DNA from: Sipunculus nudus
Lineage: Eukaryota; Annelida; Sipuncula; Golfingiida; Sipunculidae
DNA: 64,000 nucleotides
Reading direction: 5' to 3'
Assembly (NCBI GenBank): GCA_026874595.1
Contig: JAPPUL010000058.1
Coordinates: 1 to 64,000 of the forward strand
The stretch's first letter is position 1. Each line of letters begins with the position of its first letter. The notes beneath the pieces are model-generated. The model worked only from the letters and a program-made list of their open reading frames with translations, was not told where the DNA came from and did no database searches. Both the position numbers and the translations under genes were made by a program. Positions 1 through 9,394 of this stretch are shown here, one piece after another.

Positions 1-1251
1 CAGGCTGTATCAACCGTTTACATTTGGAGCATTTTTTGTGGACCCACTTTGCGCGAAAGCGCGCATAAACTACGTCACATCATTTTGGCTTAAGGCTAGA
101 CCGACCTATTCTGCAGCCCACTTTGTGATGTTTAACACTCTGTCCATTTAAAAATATATCTACCCTGTTTCCGGCACAATTATGATATTTTCCTAGCTCC
201 TAGGACAATACACTATCTAATTCAACCCAGAAATACATATCATGTGTGATTGGTTTTCGCGTTATTAACTTGTTTTCATTGGGAGCTCCAGATGGCAGCA
301 ACTGCGCTGAACAATTCATAGAATTTTAACATCATTTACTGGCCGTGTCACTGTTGCGCTTATAGTCGCTCTAAATTTACAAAACAGGTGTCATAAAATA
401 GCTAAAAAGATTCATTACCAGATACCATAATGGGTAACTGCCCTGTTGCATTCTGCAATATTTACGAGAGTCTTGAAGTGCGGTATTGCATTCGGCTCTG
501 TCCTGTCAAATCCCTACACAGAATCTCCAGGCACGCCCGCTACGTCAGTGTAACCTTAACACAAGACAACATCAAAATAATTACAAATATGTTTATTCAC
601 TGTAAAATATAAGTATTTTGCTACATTGTGTCCGAAAATTATGACTCTGGGCCTACACATAATCATTTACCAGCCGTTTGTACAAGTGACAACTACAGGC
701 CTATATATGCAATTTTCAGCCGGGAAAACGCTCATCTTTCTGCATAAGCAGAATATTCTCTAATTTAATCATGACTTTGTCAATTGTTTCCATACTTCAG
801 TATATAGTGTATGACTATGGCTAATTTTAGCGTGGCCAGTTTGAAGGCGGAATCTTTGTTTAATTAGGTATTATGGCTTCATTTATGCCTAAAATTATGC
901 CCTAAAAATCAATTTTTTTTCATTTAAAATCCCTACTGAATGAACCGGGGTGAAATTCTTCCTGTCCTGAGATATACCCAATTACAGCCCAGGGGATGTG
1001 CAGTAAGTGTTGCATAATACAGCCACCTGGGCTGACTTTCATCTGAGTAGTAGCCCCCCAAAGTTGACCATCCCATCTGTATCCAGGCAATTAACGTTGT
1101 GTGTTCTCAGCTGGGGTTGTGGCTGTAGCTTGACCCAGTCCAATTCGCCGTTCAAATTCGGACTCTACCAGACAGATTGTATATAAAGCTTTGCATTACA
1201 CTTGAAAAGTGGCTAGTTTCCTGTGAATATCTCTGCAACTTTAGACACATC

Positions 1252-3801
1252 ATGACAAAGCGCGGCTGTAAAAAGAAGGCTACAAATAAGAAAAATGGGT
1301 TCCAGAAGGGAAATACGATGCGTGTCACACATGCTAAAGGTCAAAGCTCATGTGAACAGATGAGTACATTACCAGTTAGGTATATAAGGTTGAATTATTG
1401 CAGCTTAGAAGACATTGAGAGTGACCGCTCTCAACGGGCAGAGGATGGATCCCAGCCGACATGTGAGGTCCGCCTACTGCGCCCACGTTCCAGACTTAAA
1501 TCTCGCTTGGAAAGAGACGCTGAGGTATTAGATGGGGAACGAAATGGACAGTTACCGCATCTGGCATGCAGGAAAGACCGAAAACCTGTTTGCTGAAGGA
1601 TATGCAGGGCATATGAAAGATTCGCCGACATGTACCGGCCGCCTTAGCTTTGACGTTGACGGTGAGCAGCAGCGCGGACTTGCCTGGAGGGAGAGGTTGA
1701 AATGTGACTTATGCGGTTATGCTACTGGTCTCACTGCCTTGTACAACACCGTAAATACTCAATCGTCTGGTCCAAAGGCAGCCGACATCAACAGAATGGC
1801 ACAGGTAGGCCTAGCCCACACAAGCATCTCGACCCAGGGACTCACAACGATTCTAGCATCCATGAACATACCGCCAGCCAGTGAGCGCCACCTGCAGAGA
1901 AACGCAAATGTGGTGGGCGATTTGCTAGTGCAAGAAAATGAGGCTGACATGACAAGAATTCACAGAGAATTACAAGAAATTAATGTTATGAAAGGACTGC
2001 AAAAGGATGCACCTCACGACATGGAAATTGACTGCAGATATAATAACCCCATCTATTCCAAAGCAGGGAAATCACCATTCCAGGCCGGCACCCAAGTGAC
2101 GCAAATTGTATGCGAGCAGACAACAAGTAAAAAGCAAGTCATTGCAGTGACCAATCAAAGCAAACTTTGTCCGTCCGGACGATTTTTGGAGCGGAAAACT
2201 GGCGGCCAGAGAACGTGCCCTAACCATGAGGGGTGCACCGCCACACTGCAGGAGGATGCCGTCATTGGTACGTACCCTTACGACAAGTTCCCGCATTATA
2301 GTATATTAGCAGTTCATAGCACAGTTAACCGAATTAAGCAAAAACAATGAAAACTGTAAACATTTCATGCAATTTCATTAAAAACAAACAAAAACAAAAA
2401 AGGCTAACATGTACCTACTTATATGCATATCCCTGATATTGCGCATTTTAACATGCAGACACCAGAATAGCATTTTGTCATGAAAATCTAGCCTAAATAG
2501 GTGTTTTTTCAGGCTCTAGAGAAAGCTCCGTAGCGGGCAGTGACAAGAGATAACAGATGAATGAATGAATGAATGAATGAATGAATGAATGAATGAATGA
2601 ATGAATGCAAGGATGAATGAATGAATGCAAGGATGTGCATGCATGTCGGGGCTGGGTGGTGGGGGTTAGGAGGAAGTTAACACCTGAGACAATGTGCTAT
2701 AATAAATAGATGTTAGAACTCTACAATGATTGTTAAAACACTCTACTTTATATTTTTACAGGGAATGAGCAGGAATGGACGCTGCAGTCACTGACAAAGC
2801 TGGCAGCATCGGGTGTAGAGCCTCGAAACGTGGTGACGGATGGTGACAGTGGGGCACATTTAGCTGCGGACACCCTGTACAATTCTGGTGTCATCAAGGA
2901 AAGAGCCAAGCGCCGCCAGGATCCTCATCACTGTGGCCGGGGAATGGGGCGACTCATAAGGAACCAGAAATTCTCCCCGGCGGCATTTCCGACCGTGAAT
3001 CTAAGGGCCAAGAAAGCCAAGCAACAAAACAAGTTATCGTGGGACTTGCCTCTCAGGTGTGCAGCGGAACACAAGGCTGCATATGAACATTATGGTGGTG
3101 ATGTCAGGAAAAGTGCAGCGTAGAATGACCTATTTGATTGACTGTCTTGTTCGATGTTACCAGGGAGACCATTCGCTGTGCAAAAGAACATCTTTTAAGT
3201 GTGCACCACAGAAAACTTGGTTTTCCAAGAAAGAGTCATACATGACTAAGAACTTTAGTATGTGCCTGGAGGGTCGCGACCGTGAACTCTTTCTGGAGTG
3301 TCTGAAATACAGGATAGGTCATAAGGTCATGCAGACAATGGATAGATTAAAAAGTACACAAAAGTGCGAAGCTGTCAACAGAAGCATTAACAGCATCAGT
3401 GCCGAAGTCCGTGACATACACCACGAAACTACGCTGCCCGAGTCCAGGCGTCTGTTGCGCGTGTTAATAGGGGCAAAGGCTGTGCCATGTACGACCAAAT
3501 ACGTTTTGTTGGTGGAAACTTGCAACCTGGGACACGAGTTGTGCGCTGCTTTGCCAGGATGCAGAGAAAGTCGGAACTGCGTCGTTCGTACCACCGCAGT
3601 CGCCTTGCCAGGAAAAGACGCTGCGCGCGCAGGCGACAGTTGTATGACCTGCATGCCAGGAAAGATTCCCAGGACACATATCGCACTGGAATGGTGCTTG
3701 AGACACCAACAACAAGCAAGGGGCTCGCTGACCATAGCTATGCCGTTCGTCGGAAATACCGCCCAATGCCTAGAGCTGCACCTGCGTCCAACGGACAGTA
3801 A
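1252..3801 (+). pseudogene. Mutator-like transposase copy, frameshifted (unit 1)
   Basis: Counterpart of the intact gene at 6165-8709. Exon 1 would be 1252-2267, the intron 2268-2761 and exon 2 2762-3801. Four insertions fall in coding sequence: a G in the run at 1534-1537, an A at 3109-3112, an A at 3389-3390 and a C at 3421-3422. The first shifts exon 1 about 95 codons in. The three in exon 2 together restore frame, so the last ~105 codons read normally again. A further insertion at 1226 removes the in-frame TGA that normally precedes the ATG, making a spurious upstream open frame from 1177. Splice sites and the AATAAA after the stop are unchanged. I regard the breaks as probably sequencing error, since twelve neighbours are perfect. 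Confidence 0.85.
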
Positions 3802-4073
3802 ATGTGTAGAAAATAAAGTTATCTTATCCTGATAGTGGGAGACCGGATGTTTCTTACGTGTTGTTGCAGTGGCAGTTATGCGCACCGTTCTTATGTATAT
3901 CAGACTGTAAAAAAATACCGTTTATACTATTCCCTCGTTCATTTAAAACAAGGAAAAATGGAAACTGGGTACACACGTTAGCAATTTTTACCGCTGCATC
4001 GCCTGTAAATTTGTTTCACTTCATGCATCATCATCATTGCATGATTGTTAGCTAAAAAAAAAATTATTAAAAA

Positions 4074-4162
4074 GTGCCATGACGGCTCTGTTGGTTACGG
4101 CGCTAGTGCGGTCATGTTCACGTTATCGGTTCGATACCCGCACGGAGCGTAATTTTTTTTTT
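4074..4162 (+). other. tRNA-like Pol III promoter module (unit 1)
   Basis: A-box-like sequence lies at 4083-4094 and a perfect B box (GGTTCGATACC) at 4128-4138, followed by T10 at 4153-4162. Same sequence as the module described at 8981; none of the unit 1 insertions falls in it. Confidence 0.6.
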
Positions 4163-4487
4163 ATTTTTTGGAGGTCAATTGCAATGTGGATTTACGATGT
4201 GAATGACCATCATTTACATGCGATAATATGTGTTATAAAAATAGAGAAAGGGTACTCACATCGCTGGTGAAAAAATATCTGATTACAAAAATTTTAAAAC
4301 TGAATTATGAATGGATTTTATGTTTATTAAACATCACCGTGTGCCTGTCCTACTACTAGTACTATATAGTAGTAGGCTAATTACCGCACGTGACATAATT
4401 ATATTGCATAATCAAATGTATGTACAGTTTGATTTAATAAATATATGTTTTAACAATTATCTGAGTTTCTTTGATTTTGTCATACAG

Positions 4488-4863
4488 TTATAACAAGCAA
4501 AACGGCCTGTGGTTTTGGGTGCACCGTCCTTGAATCTGGCAGTGTCTCCTTTCTAGGTTCGTTTCATGTTGTTCAAGCGTTAAATGTAAGATATTGGTGC
4601 ACAGCTTGTGATGACACAGATGTGGACACTTCCAAGACTCGACCCGAGTCATCCTTTTTGGGCAGTTCCTGGCGCTGATTTTCCAACATATACATAAGTC
4701 TATGTACATGTAATTCCCCACTTTGCCCTGGAAAAGGGTTGCGAACTCTCCCATAACCATCTCTCCTTGTTTTGGCCCCCTCCCATAAGCGGCAACCGTG
4801 TCTGCCTACCGGCTGTGACACTTTCCGGTTAATGCGTCCTTTTATCAACTCGAAATTGACCAT
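4488..4863 (-). pseudogene. His-Me finger nuclease copy, frameshifted (unit 1)
   Basis: Counterpart of the intact minus-strand gene at 9395-9769. The ATG is at 4861-4863 and the stop at 4488-4490. A single extra G (GG at 4624-4625 where other units have one G) shifts the frame just before the catalytic His, so the N-terminal half and the zinc-loop half lie in different frames. As with the transposase copy in this unit, the insertion repeats its neighbour and is probably a base-calling error. Confidence 0.85.
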
Positions 4864-4968
4864 TTTCCCAATTTCGACAAAAAATACAAGTATCAATAAC
4901 AGTAGCCTTGACAAGGAAACAGGCTGTATCAACCGTTTACATTTGGAGCATTTTTTGTGGACCCACTT

Positions 4969-4984
4969 TGCGCGAAAGCGCGCA
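4969..4984. repeat. GC-rich perfect hairpin TGCGCG/CGCGCA
   Basis: Six-base perfect stem (TGCGCG 4969-4974, CGCGCA 4979-4984) with the loop AAAG, near the start of the region shared by the 5' ends of the two genes. It recurs in every unit (for example 50-65 and 9875-9890). A CRE-like CTACGTCA follows at 4989-4996, with a second copy at 5457-5464. Function unknown. Confidence 0.6.
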
Positions 4985-5206
4985 TAAACTACGTCACATC
5001 ATTTTGGCTTAAGGCTAGACCGACCTATTCTGCAGCCCACTTTGTGATGTTTAACACTCTGTCCATTTAAAAATATATCTACCCTGTTTCCGGCACAATT
5101 ATGATATTTTCCTAGCTCCTAGGACAATACACTATCTAATTCAACCCAGAAATACATATCATGTGTGATTGGTTTTCGCGTTATTAACTTGTTTTCATTG
5201 GGAGCT

Positions 5207-5218
5207 CCAGATGGCAGC
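5207..5218 (+). promoter_or_regulatory. CTCF/YY1-like core motif
   Basis: CCAGATGGCAGC fits the AGRKGGCRSY core of the CTCF consensus, and loosely the ATGGC core of YY1. It lies about 950 bp upstream of the transposase ATG and recurs once per unit. A twelve-base match can arise by chance, so this is a candidate only. Confidence 0.2.
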
Positions 5219-5898
5219 ACTGCGCTGAACAATTCATAGAATTTTAACATCATTTACTGGCCGTGTCACTGTTGCGCTTATAGTCGCTCTAAATTTACAA
5301 AACAGGTGTCATAAAATAGCTAAAAAGATTCATTACCAGATACCATAATGGGTAACTGCCCTGTTGCATTCTGCAATATTTACGAGAGTCTTGAAGTGCG
5401 GTATTGCATTCGGCTCTGTCCTGTCAAATCCCTACACAGAATCTCCAGGCACGCCGCTACGTCAGTGTAACCTTAACACAAGACAACATCAAAATAATTA
5501 CAAATATGTTTATTCACTGTAAAATATAAGTATTTTGCTACATTGTGTCCGAAAATTATGACTCTGGGCCTACACATAATCATTTACCAGCCGTTTGTAC
5601 AAGTGACAACTACAGGCCTATATATGCAATTTTCAGCCGGAAAACGCTCATCTTTCTGCATAAGCAGAATATTCTCTAATTTAATCATGACTTTGTCAAT
5701 TGTTTCCATACTTCAGTATATAGTGTATGACTATGGCTAATTTTAGCGTGGCCAGTTTGAAGGCGGAATCTTTGTTTAATTAGGTATTATGGCTTCATTT
5801 ATGCCTAAAATTATGCCCTAAAAATCATTTTTTTTCATTTAAAATCCCTACTGAATGAACCGGGTGAAATTCTTCCTGTCCTGAGATATACCCAATTA

Positions 5899-5948
5899 CA
5901 GCCCAGGGGATGTGCAGTAAGTGTTGCATAATACAGCCACCTGGGCTG
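5899..5948. repeat. 9-bp perfect inverted repeat upstream of transposase promoter
   Basis: CAGCCCAGG (5899-5907) and its exact reverse complement CCTGGGCTG (5940-5948) are separated by 32 bases, about 150-195 bp upstream of the TATA box. It is present in each unit. It could be a protein-binding site, a cruciform, or a remnant of a subterminal or terminal inverted repeat. The arms do not extend further. Confidence 0.5.
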
Positions 5949-6093
5949 ACTTTCATCTGAGTAGTAGCCCCCCAAAGTTGACCATCCCATCTGTATCCAG
6001 GCAATTAACGTTGTGTGTTCTCAGCTGGGGTTGTGGCTGTAGCTTGACCCAGTCCAATTCGCCGTTCAAATTCGGACTCTACCAGACAGATTG

Positions 6094-6102
6094 TATATAA
6101 AG
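6094..6102 (+). promoter_or_regulatory. TATA box of the transposase gene
   Basis: TATATAAAG lies 71 bases upstream of the ATG at 6165, a spacing that allows a start site about 30 bases downstream and a short 5' leader of about 40 nt. The same box stands at -71 in all units. Confidence 0.6.
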
Positions 6103-6164
6103 CTTTGCATTACACTTGAAAAGTGGCTAGTTTCCTGTGATATCTCTGCAACTTTAGACACATC

Positions 6165-8709
6165 ATGACAAAGCGCGGCTGTAAAAAGAAGGCTACAAAT
6201 AAGAAAAATGGGTTCCAGAAGGGAAATACGATGCGTGTCACACATGCTAAAGGTCAAAGCTCATGTGAACAGATGAGTACATTACCAGTTAGGTATATAA
6301 GGTTGAATTATTGCAGCTTAGAAGACATTGAGAGTGACCGCTCTCAACGGGCAGAGGATGGATCCCAGCCGACATGTGAGGTCCGCCTACTGCGCCCACG
6401 TTCCAGACTTAAATCTCGCTTGGAAAGAGACGCTGAGGTATTAGATGGGAACGAAATGGACAGTTACCGCATCTGGCATGCAGGAAAGACCGAAAACCTG
6501 TTTGCTGAAGGATATGCAGGGCATATGAAAGATTCGCCGACATGTACCGGCCGCCTTAGCTTTGACGTTGACGGTGAGCAGCAGCGCGGACTTGCCTGGA
6601 GGGAGAGGTTGAAATGTGACTTATGCGGTTATGCTACTGGTCTCACTGCCTTGTACAACACCGTAAATACTCAATCGTCTGGTCCAAAGGCAGCCGACAT
6701 CAACAGAATGGCACAGGTAGGCCTAGCCCACACAAGCATCTCGACCCAGGGACTCACAACGATTCTAGCATCCATGAACATACCGCCAGCCAGTGAGCGC
6801 CACCTGCAGAGAAACGCAAATGTGGTGGGCGATTTGCTAGTGCAAGAAAATGAGGCTGACATGACAAGAATTCACAGAGAATTACAAGAAATTAATGTTA
6901 TGAAAGGACTGCAAAAGGATGCACCTCACGACATGGAAATTGACTGCAGATATAATAACCCCATCTATTCCAAAGCAGGGAAATCACCATTCCAGGCCGG
7001 CACCCAAGTGACGCAAATTGTATGCGAGCAGACAACAAGTAAAAAGCAAGTCATTGCAGTGACCAATCAAAGCAAACTTTGTCCGTCCGGACGATTTTTG
7101 GAGCGGAAAACTGGCGGCCAGAGAACGTGCCCTAACCATGAGGGGTGCACCGCCACACTGCAGGAGGATGCCGTCATTGGTACGTACCCTTACGACAAGT
7201 TCCCGCATTATAGTATATTAGCAGTTCATAGCACAGTTAACCGAATTAAGCAAAAACAATGAAAACTGTAAACATTTCATGCAATTTCATTAAAAACAAA
7301 CAAAAACAAAAAAGGCTAACATGTACCTACTTATATGCATATCCCTGATATTGCGCATTTTAACATGCAGACACCAGAATAGCATTTTGTCATGAAAATC
7401 TAGCCTAAATAGGTGTTTTTTCAGGCTCTAGAGAAAGCTCCGTAGCGGCAGTGACAAGAGATAACAGATGAATGAATGAATGAATGAATGAATGAATGAA
7501 TGAATGAATGAATGAATGCAAGGATGAATGAATGAATGCAAGGATGTGCATGCATGTCGGGGCTGGGTGGTGGGGGTTAGGAGGAAGTTAACACCTGAGA
7601 CAATGTGCTATAATAAATAGATGTTAGAACTCTACAATGATTGTTAAAACACTCTACTTTATATTTTTACAGGGAATGAGCAGGAATGGACGCTGCAGTC
7701 ACTGACAAAGCTGGCAGCATCGGGTGTAGAGCCTCGAAACGTGGTGACGGATGGTGACAGTGGGGCACATTTAGCTGCGGACACCCTGTACAATTCTGGT
7801 GTCATCAAGGAAAGAGCCAAGCGCCGCCAGGATCCTCATCACTGTGGCCGGGGAATGGGGCGACTCATAAGGAACCAGAAATTCTCCCCGGCGGCATTTC
7901 CGACCGTGAATCTAAGGGCCAAGAAAGCCAAGCAACAAAACAAGTTATCGTGGGACTTGCCTCTCAGGTGTGCAGCGGAACACAAGGCTGCATATGAACA
8001 TTATGGTGGTGATGTCAGGAAAGTGCAGCGTAGAATGACCTATTTGATTGACTGTCTTGTTCGATGTTACCAGGGAGACCATTCGCTGTGCAAAAGAACA
8101 TCTTTTAAGTGTGCACCACAGAAAACTTGGTTTTCCAAGAAAGAGTCATACATGACTAAGAACTTTAGTATGTGCCTGGAGGGTCGCGACCGTGAACTCT
8201 TTCTGGAGTGTCTGAAATACAGGATAGGTCATAAGGTCATGCAGACAATGGATAGATTAAAAAGTACACAAAAGTGCGAAGCTGTCAACAGAAGCATTAC
8301 AGCATCAGTGCCGAAGTCCGTGACATACACACGAAACTACGCTGCCCGAGTCCAGGCGTCTGTTGCGCGTGTTAATAGGGGCAAAGGCTGTGCCATGTAC
8401 GACCAAATACGTTTTGTTGGTGGAAACTTGCAACCTGGGACACGAGTTGTGCGCTGCTTTGCCAGGATGCAGAGAAAGTCGGAACTGCGTCGTTCGTACC
8501 ACCGCAGTCGCCTTGCCAGGAAAAGACGCTGCGCGCGCAGGCGACAGTTGTATGACCTGCATGCCAGGAAAGATTCCCAGGACACATATCGCACTGGAAT
8601 GGTGCTTGAGACACCAACAACAAGCAAGGGGCTCGCTGACCATAGCTATGCCGTTCGTCGGAAATACCGCCCAATGCCTAGAGCTGCACCTGCGTCCAAC
8701 GGACAGTAA
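6165..8709 (+). CDS. Mutator-like DDE transposase, two exons (unit 2, reference copy)
   Basis: Exon 1 is 6165-7179, the phase-1 intron 7180-7672 (GTACGT...TTTACAG) and exon 2 7673-8709, encoding 683 aa. The ATG is the first after an in-frame TGA at 6138. The N-terminus is Lys-rich (residues 3-20). The conserved core begins near 140 (GLAWRERLKCDLCGY, C151/C154) and continues through KAADINR-QVGL and MNIPPAS (204-210). Candidate catalytic residues are D260 (EIDCRYNN), D365 (VTDGDS) and E541 (QKCEAVNR), the usual D-D-E order of the Mutator superfamily. A His/Cys motif (DPHHCGRG, 392-399) and a Cys cluster (C466, C470, C478, C485) lie between D365 and E541. An Arg-rich stretch (about 605-629) could be a nuclear signal. 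The order of motifs matches animal proteins carrying the Pfam Mutator-like transposase domain. It should bind element ends and cut and join DNA in the nucleus. No SWIM finger was seen. Splicing is inferred from the sites and the continuous domain. Confidence 0.93.
7180..7672 (+). other. Intron of the transposase gene
   Basis: 493 bases, donor GTACGT and acceptor TTTTTACAG. Joining 7179 to 7673 makes a Gly codon (residue 339) and keeps frame across the catalytic domain. Reading through instead would give 26 unrelated residues and a stop at 7260. The intron holds the ATGA microsatellite and a GGGGGTTAGGAGG purine-rich stretch; I see no gene in it. Confidence 0.9.
7468..7518 (+). repeat. (ATGA)n intronic microsatellite, 12.75 copies
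   Basis: Twelve ATGA plus ATG, followed by an interrupted tail with two CAAGG breaks up to about 7546. Units 1-3 and 8-13 carry this length. Units 4-7 carry one more ATGA (17280-17334, 22190-22244, 27100-27154, 32010-32064). Confidence 0.97.
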
Positions 8710-8719
8710 ATGTGTAGAA

Positions 8720-8725
8720 AATAAA
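8720..8725 (+). terminator. AATAAA poly(A) signal of the transposase gene
   Basis: Begins 11 bases after the stop codon, giving a very short 3' UTR. It is conserved in all thirteen units. Confidence 0.7.
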
Positions 8726-8980
8726 GTTATCTTATCCTGATAGTGGGAGACCGGATGTTTCTTACGTGTTGTTGCAGTGGCAGTTATGCGCACCGTTCTT
8801 ATGTATATCAGACTGTAAAAAAATACCGTTATACTATTCCCTCGTTCATTTAAAACAAGGAAAAATGGAAACTGGGTACACACGTTAGCAATTTTTACCG
8901 CTGCATCGCCTGTAAATTTGTTTCACTTCATGCATCATCATCATTGCATGATTGTTAGCTAAAAAAAAAATTATTAAAAA

Positions 8981-9069
8981 GTGCCATGACGGCTCTGTTG
9001 GTTACGGCGCTAGTGCGGTCATGTTCACGTTATCGGTTCGATACCCGCACGGAGCGTAATTTTTTTTTT
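8981..9069 (+). other. tRNA-like Pol III promoter module with T10 terminator
   Basis: An A-box-like sequence (CGGCTCTGTTGG, 8990-9001) and a perfect B box (GGTTCGATACC, 9035-9045) are 45 bases apart, the spacing in an intronless tRNA. Outer segments GTGCCAT (8981-8987) and ACGGAGC (9049-9055) could form an acceptor-like stem with 5 of 7 pairs, one of them G-T. A run of ten T (9060-9069) follows as a Pol III terminator would. D, anticodon and T stems pair poorly, so this is not a functional tRNA. It resembles the tRNA-derived head of a SINE or a free-standing small Pol III transcript. The module is bracketed by a 13-bp inverted repeat, A10TTA (8961-8973) and TAAT10 (9057-9069). Confidence 0.6.
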
Positions 9070-9103
9070 ATTTTTTGGAGGTCAATTGCAATGTGGATTT
9101 ACG

Positions 9104-9126
9104 ATGTGAATGACCATCATTTACAT
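9104..9126. repeat. Imperfect 10-bp inverted repeat, 3-base loop
   Basis: ATGTGAATGA (9104-9113) pairs with TCATTTACAT (9117-9126) except for one G-T position. It lies just after the tRNA-like module and is present in each unit. Function unknown. Confidence 0.4.
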
Positions 9127-9229
9127 GCGATAATATGTGTTATAAAAATAGAGAAAGGGTACTCACATCGCTGGTGAAAAAATATCTGATTACAAAAATT
9201 TTAAAACTGAATTATGAATGGATTTTATG

Positions 9230-9235
9230 TTTATT
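9230..9235 (-). terminator. Candidate AATAAA poly(A) signal of the nuclease gene
   Basis: TTTATT on the plus strand reads AATAAA on the minus strand, 160 bases past the nuclease stop and just beyond the 9256-9283 hairpin. Other A/T-rich hexamers lie nearby, so the site used is uncertain. Confidence 0.45.
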
Positions 9236-9255
9236 AAACATCACCGTGTGCCTGT

Positions 9256-9283
9256 CCTACTACTAGTACTATATAGTAGTAGG
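9256..9283. repeat. Perfect hairpin, 10-bp stem and 8-base loop
   Basis: CCTACTACTA (9256-9265) and TAGTAGTAGG (9274-9283) are exact reverse complements around GTACTATA. It lies in the 3' untranslated part expected for the nuclease mRNA. It recurs unchanged in every unit I compared. It could fold in RNA, form a cruciform or be a near-palindromic protein target. Confidence 0.7.
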
Positions 9284-9394
9284 CTAATTACCGCACGTGA
9301 CATAATTATATTGCATAATCAAATGTATGTACAGTTTGATTTAATAAATATATGTTTTAACAATTATCTGAGTTTCTTTGATTTTGTCATACAG

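Larger units (their letters stand above)
1..4919 (+). repeat. Array unit 1 (4919 bp, 13 one-base insertions)
   Basis: This unit is 13 bases longer than the 4906-bp form, and exactly 13 single-base insertions account for it. They lie near 300, 537, 723, 917, 948, 1226, 1535, 2536, 3110, 3389, 3421, 3922 and 4624. Every one repeats the adjacent base and I saw no deletions or substitutions. Both genes are frameshifted as a result. The one-sided pattern suggests uncorrected long-read error rather than decay. Confidence 0.93.
8710..9394. other. Convergent intergenic region between transposase and nuclease
   Basis: About 685 bases between the two stop codons. In order it holds the transposase AATAAA (8720-8725), a 7-bp inverted repeat TCATGCA/TGCATGA near 8928-8951, the tRNA-like module (8981-9069), an imperfect inverted repeat (9104-9126), an AATAAA for the minus-strand gene (9230-9235) and a perfect hairpin (9256-9283). 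I see no further open frame with an ATG that looks coding. Every unit has the same block. Confidence 0.75.

Noticed and set aside
1252-4863. Real pseudogenisation of the unit 1 genes
   Set aside because: All 13 differences are one-base insertions repeating a neighbour, which is the signature of read error; kept as pseudogene entries only because the given bases do not translate.
7180-7259. The 365-aa unspliced form as the main transposase product
   Set aside because: The last 26 residues after the donor site show no family features, while joining GTACGT to the TTTACAG acceptor continues the domain in frame to the second Asp and the Glu.
8305-8883. 192-aa minus-strand open frame opposite transposase exon 2, with 96- and 100-aa frames beside it
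   Set aside because: It lies antisense to the conserved catalytic exon, has no recognisable motif, and in unit 1 survives only in altered form; it is a shadow of the real gene.
8981-9056. A functional tRNA gene
   Set aside because: A and B boxes are well spaced, but the D, anticodon and T stems do not pair properly and no anticodon can be assigned.
8986-9177. 63-aa frame over the tRNA-like module
   Set aside because: It reads through the B box and T10 run, giving low-complexity residues; the Pol III module explains the sequence better.
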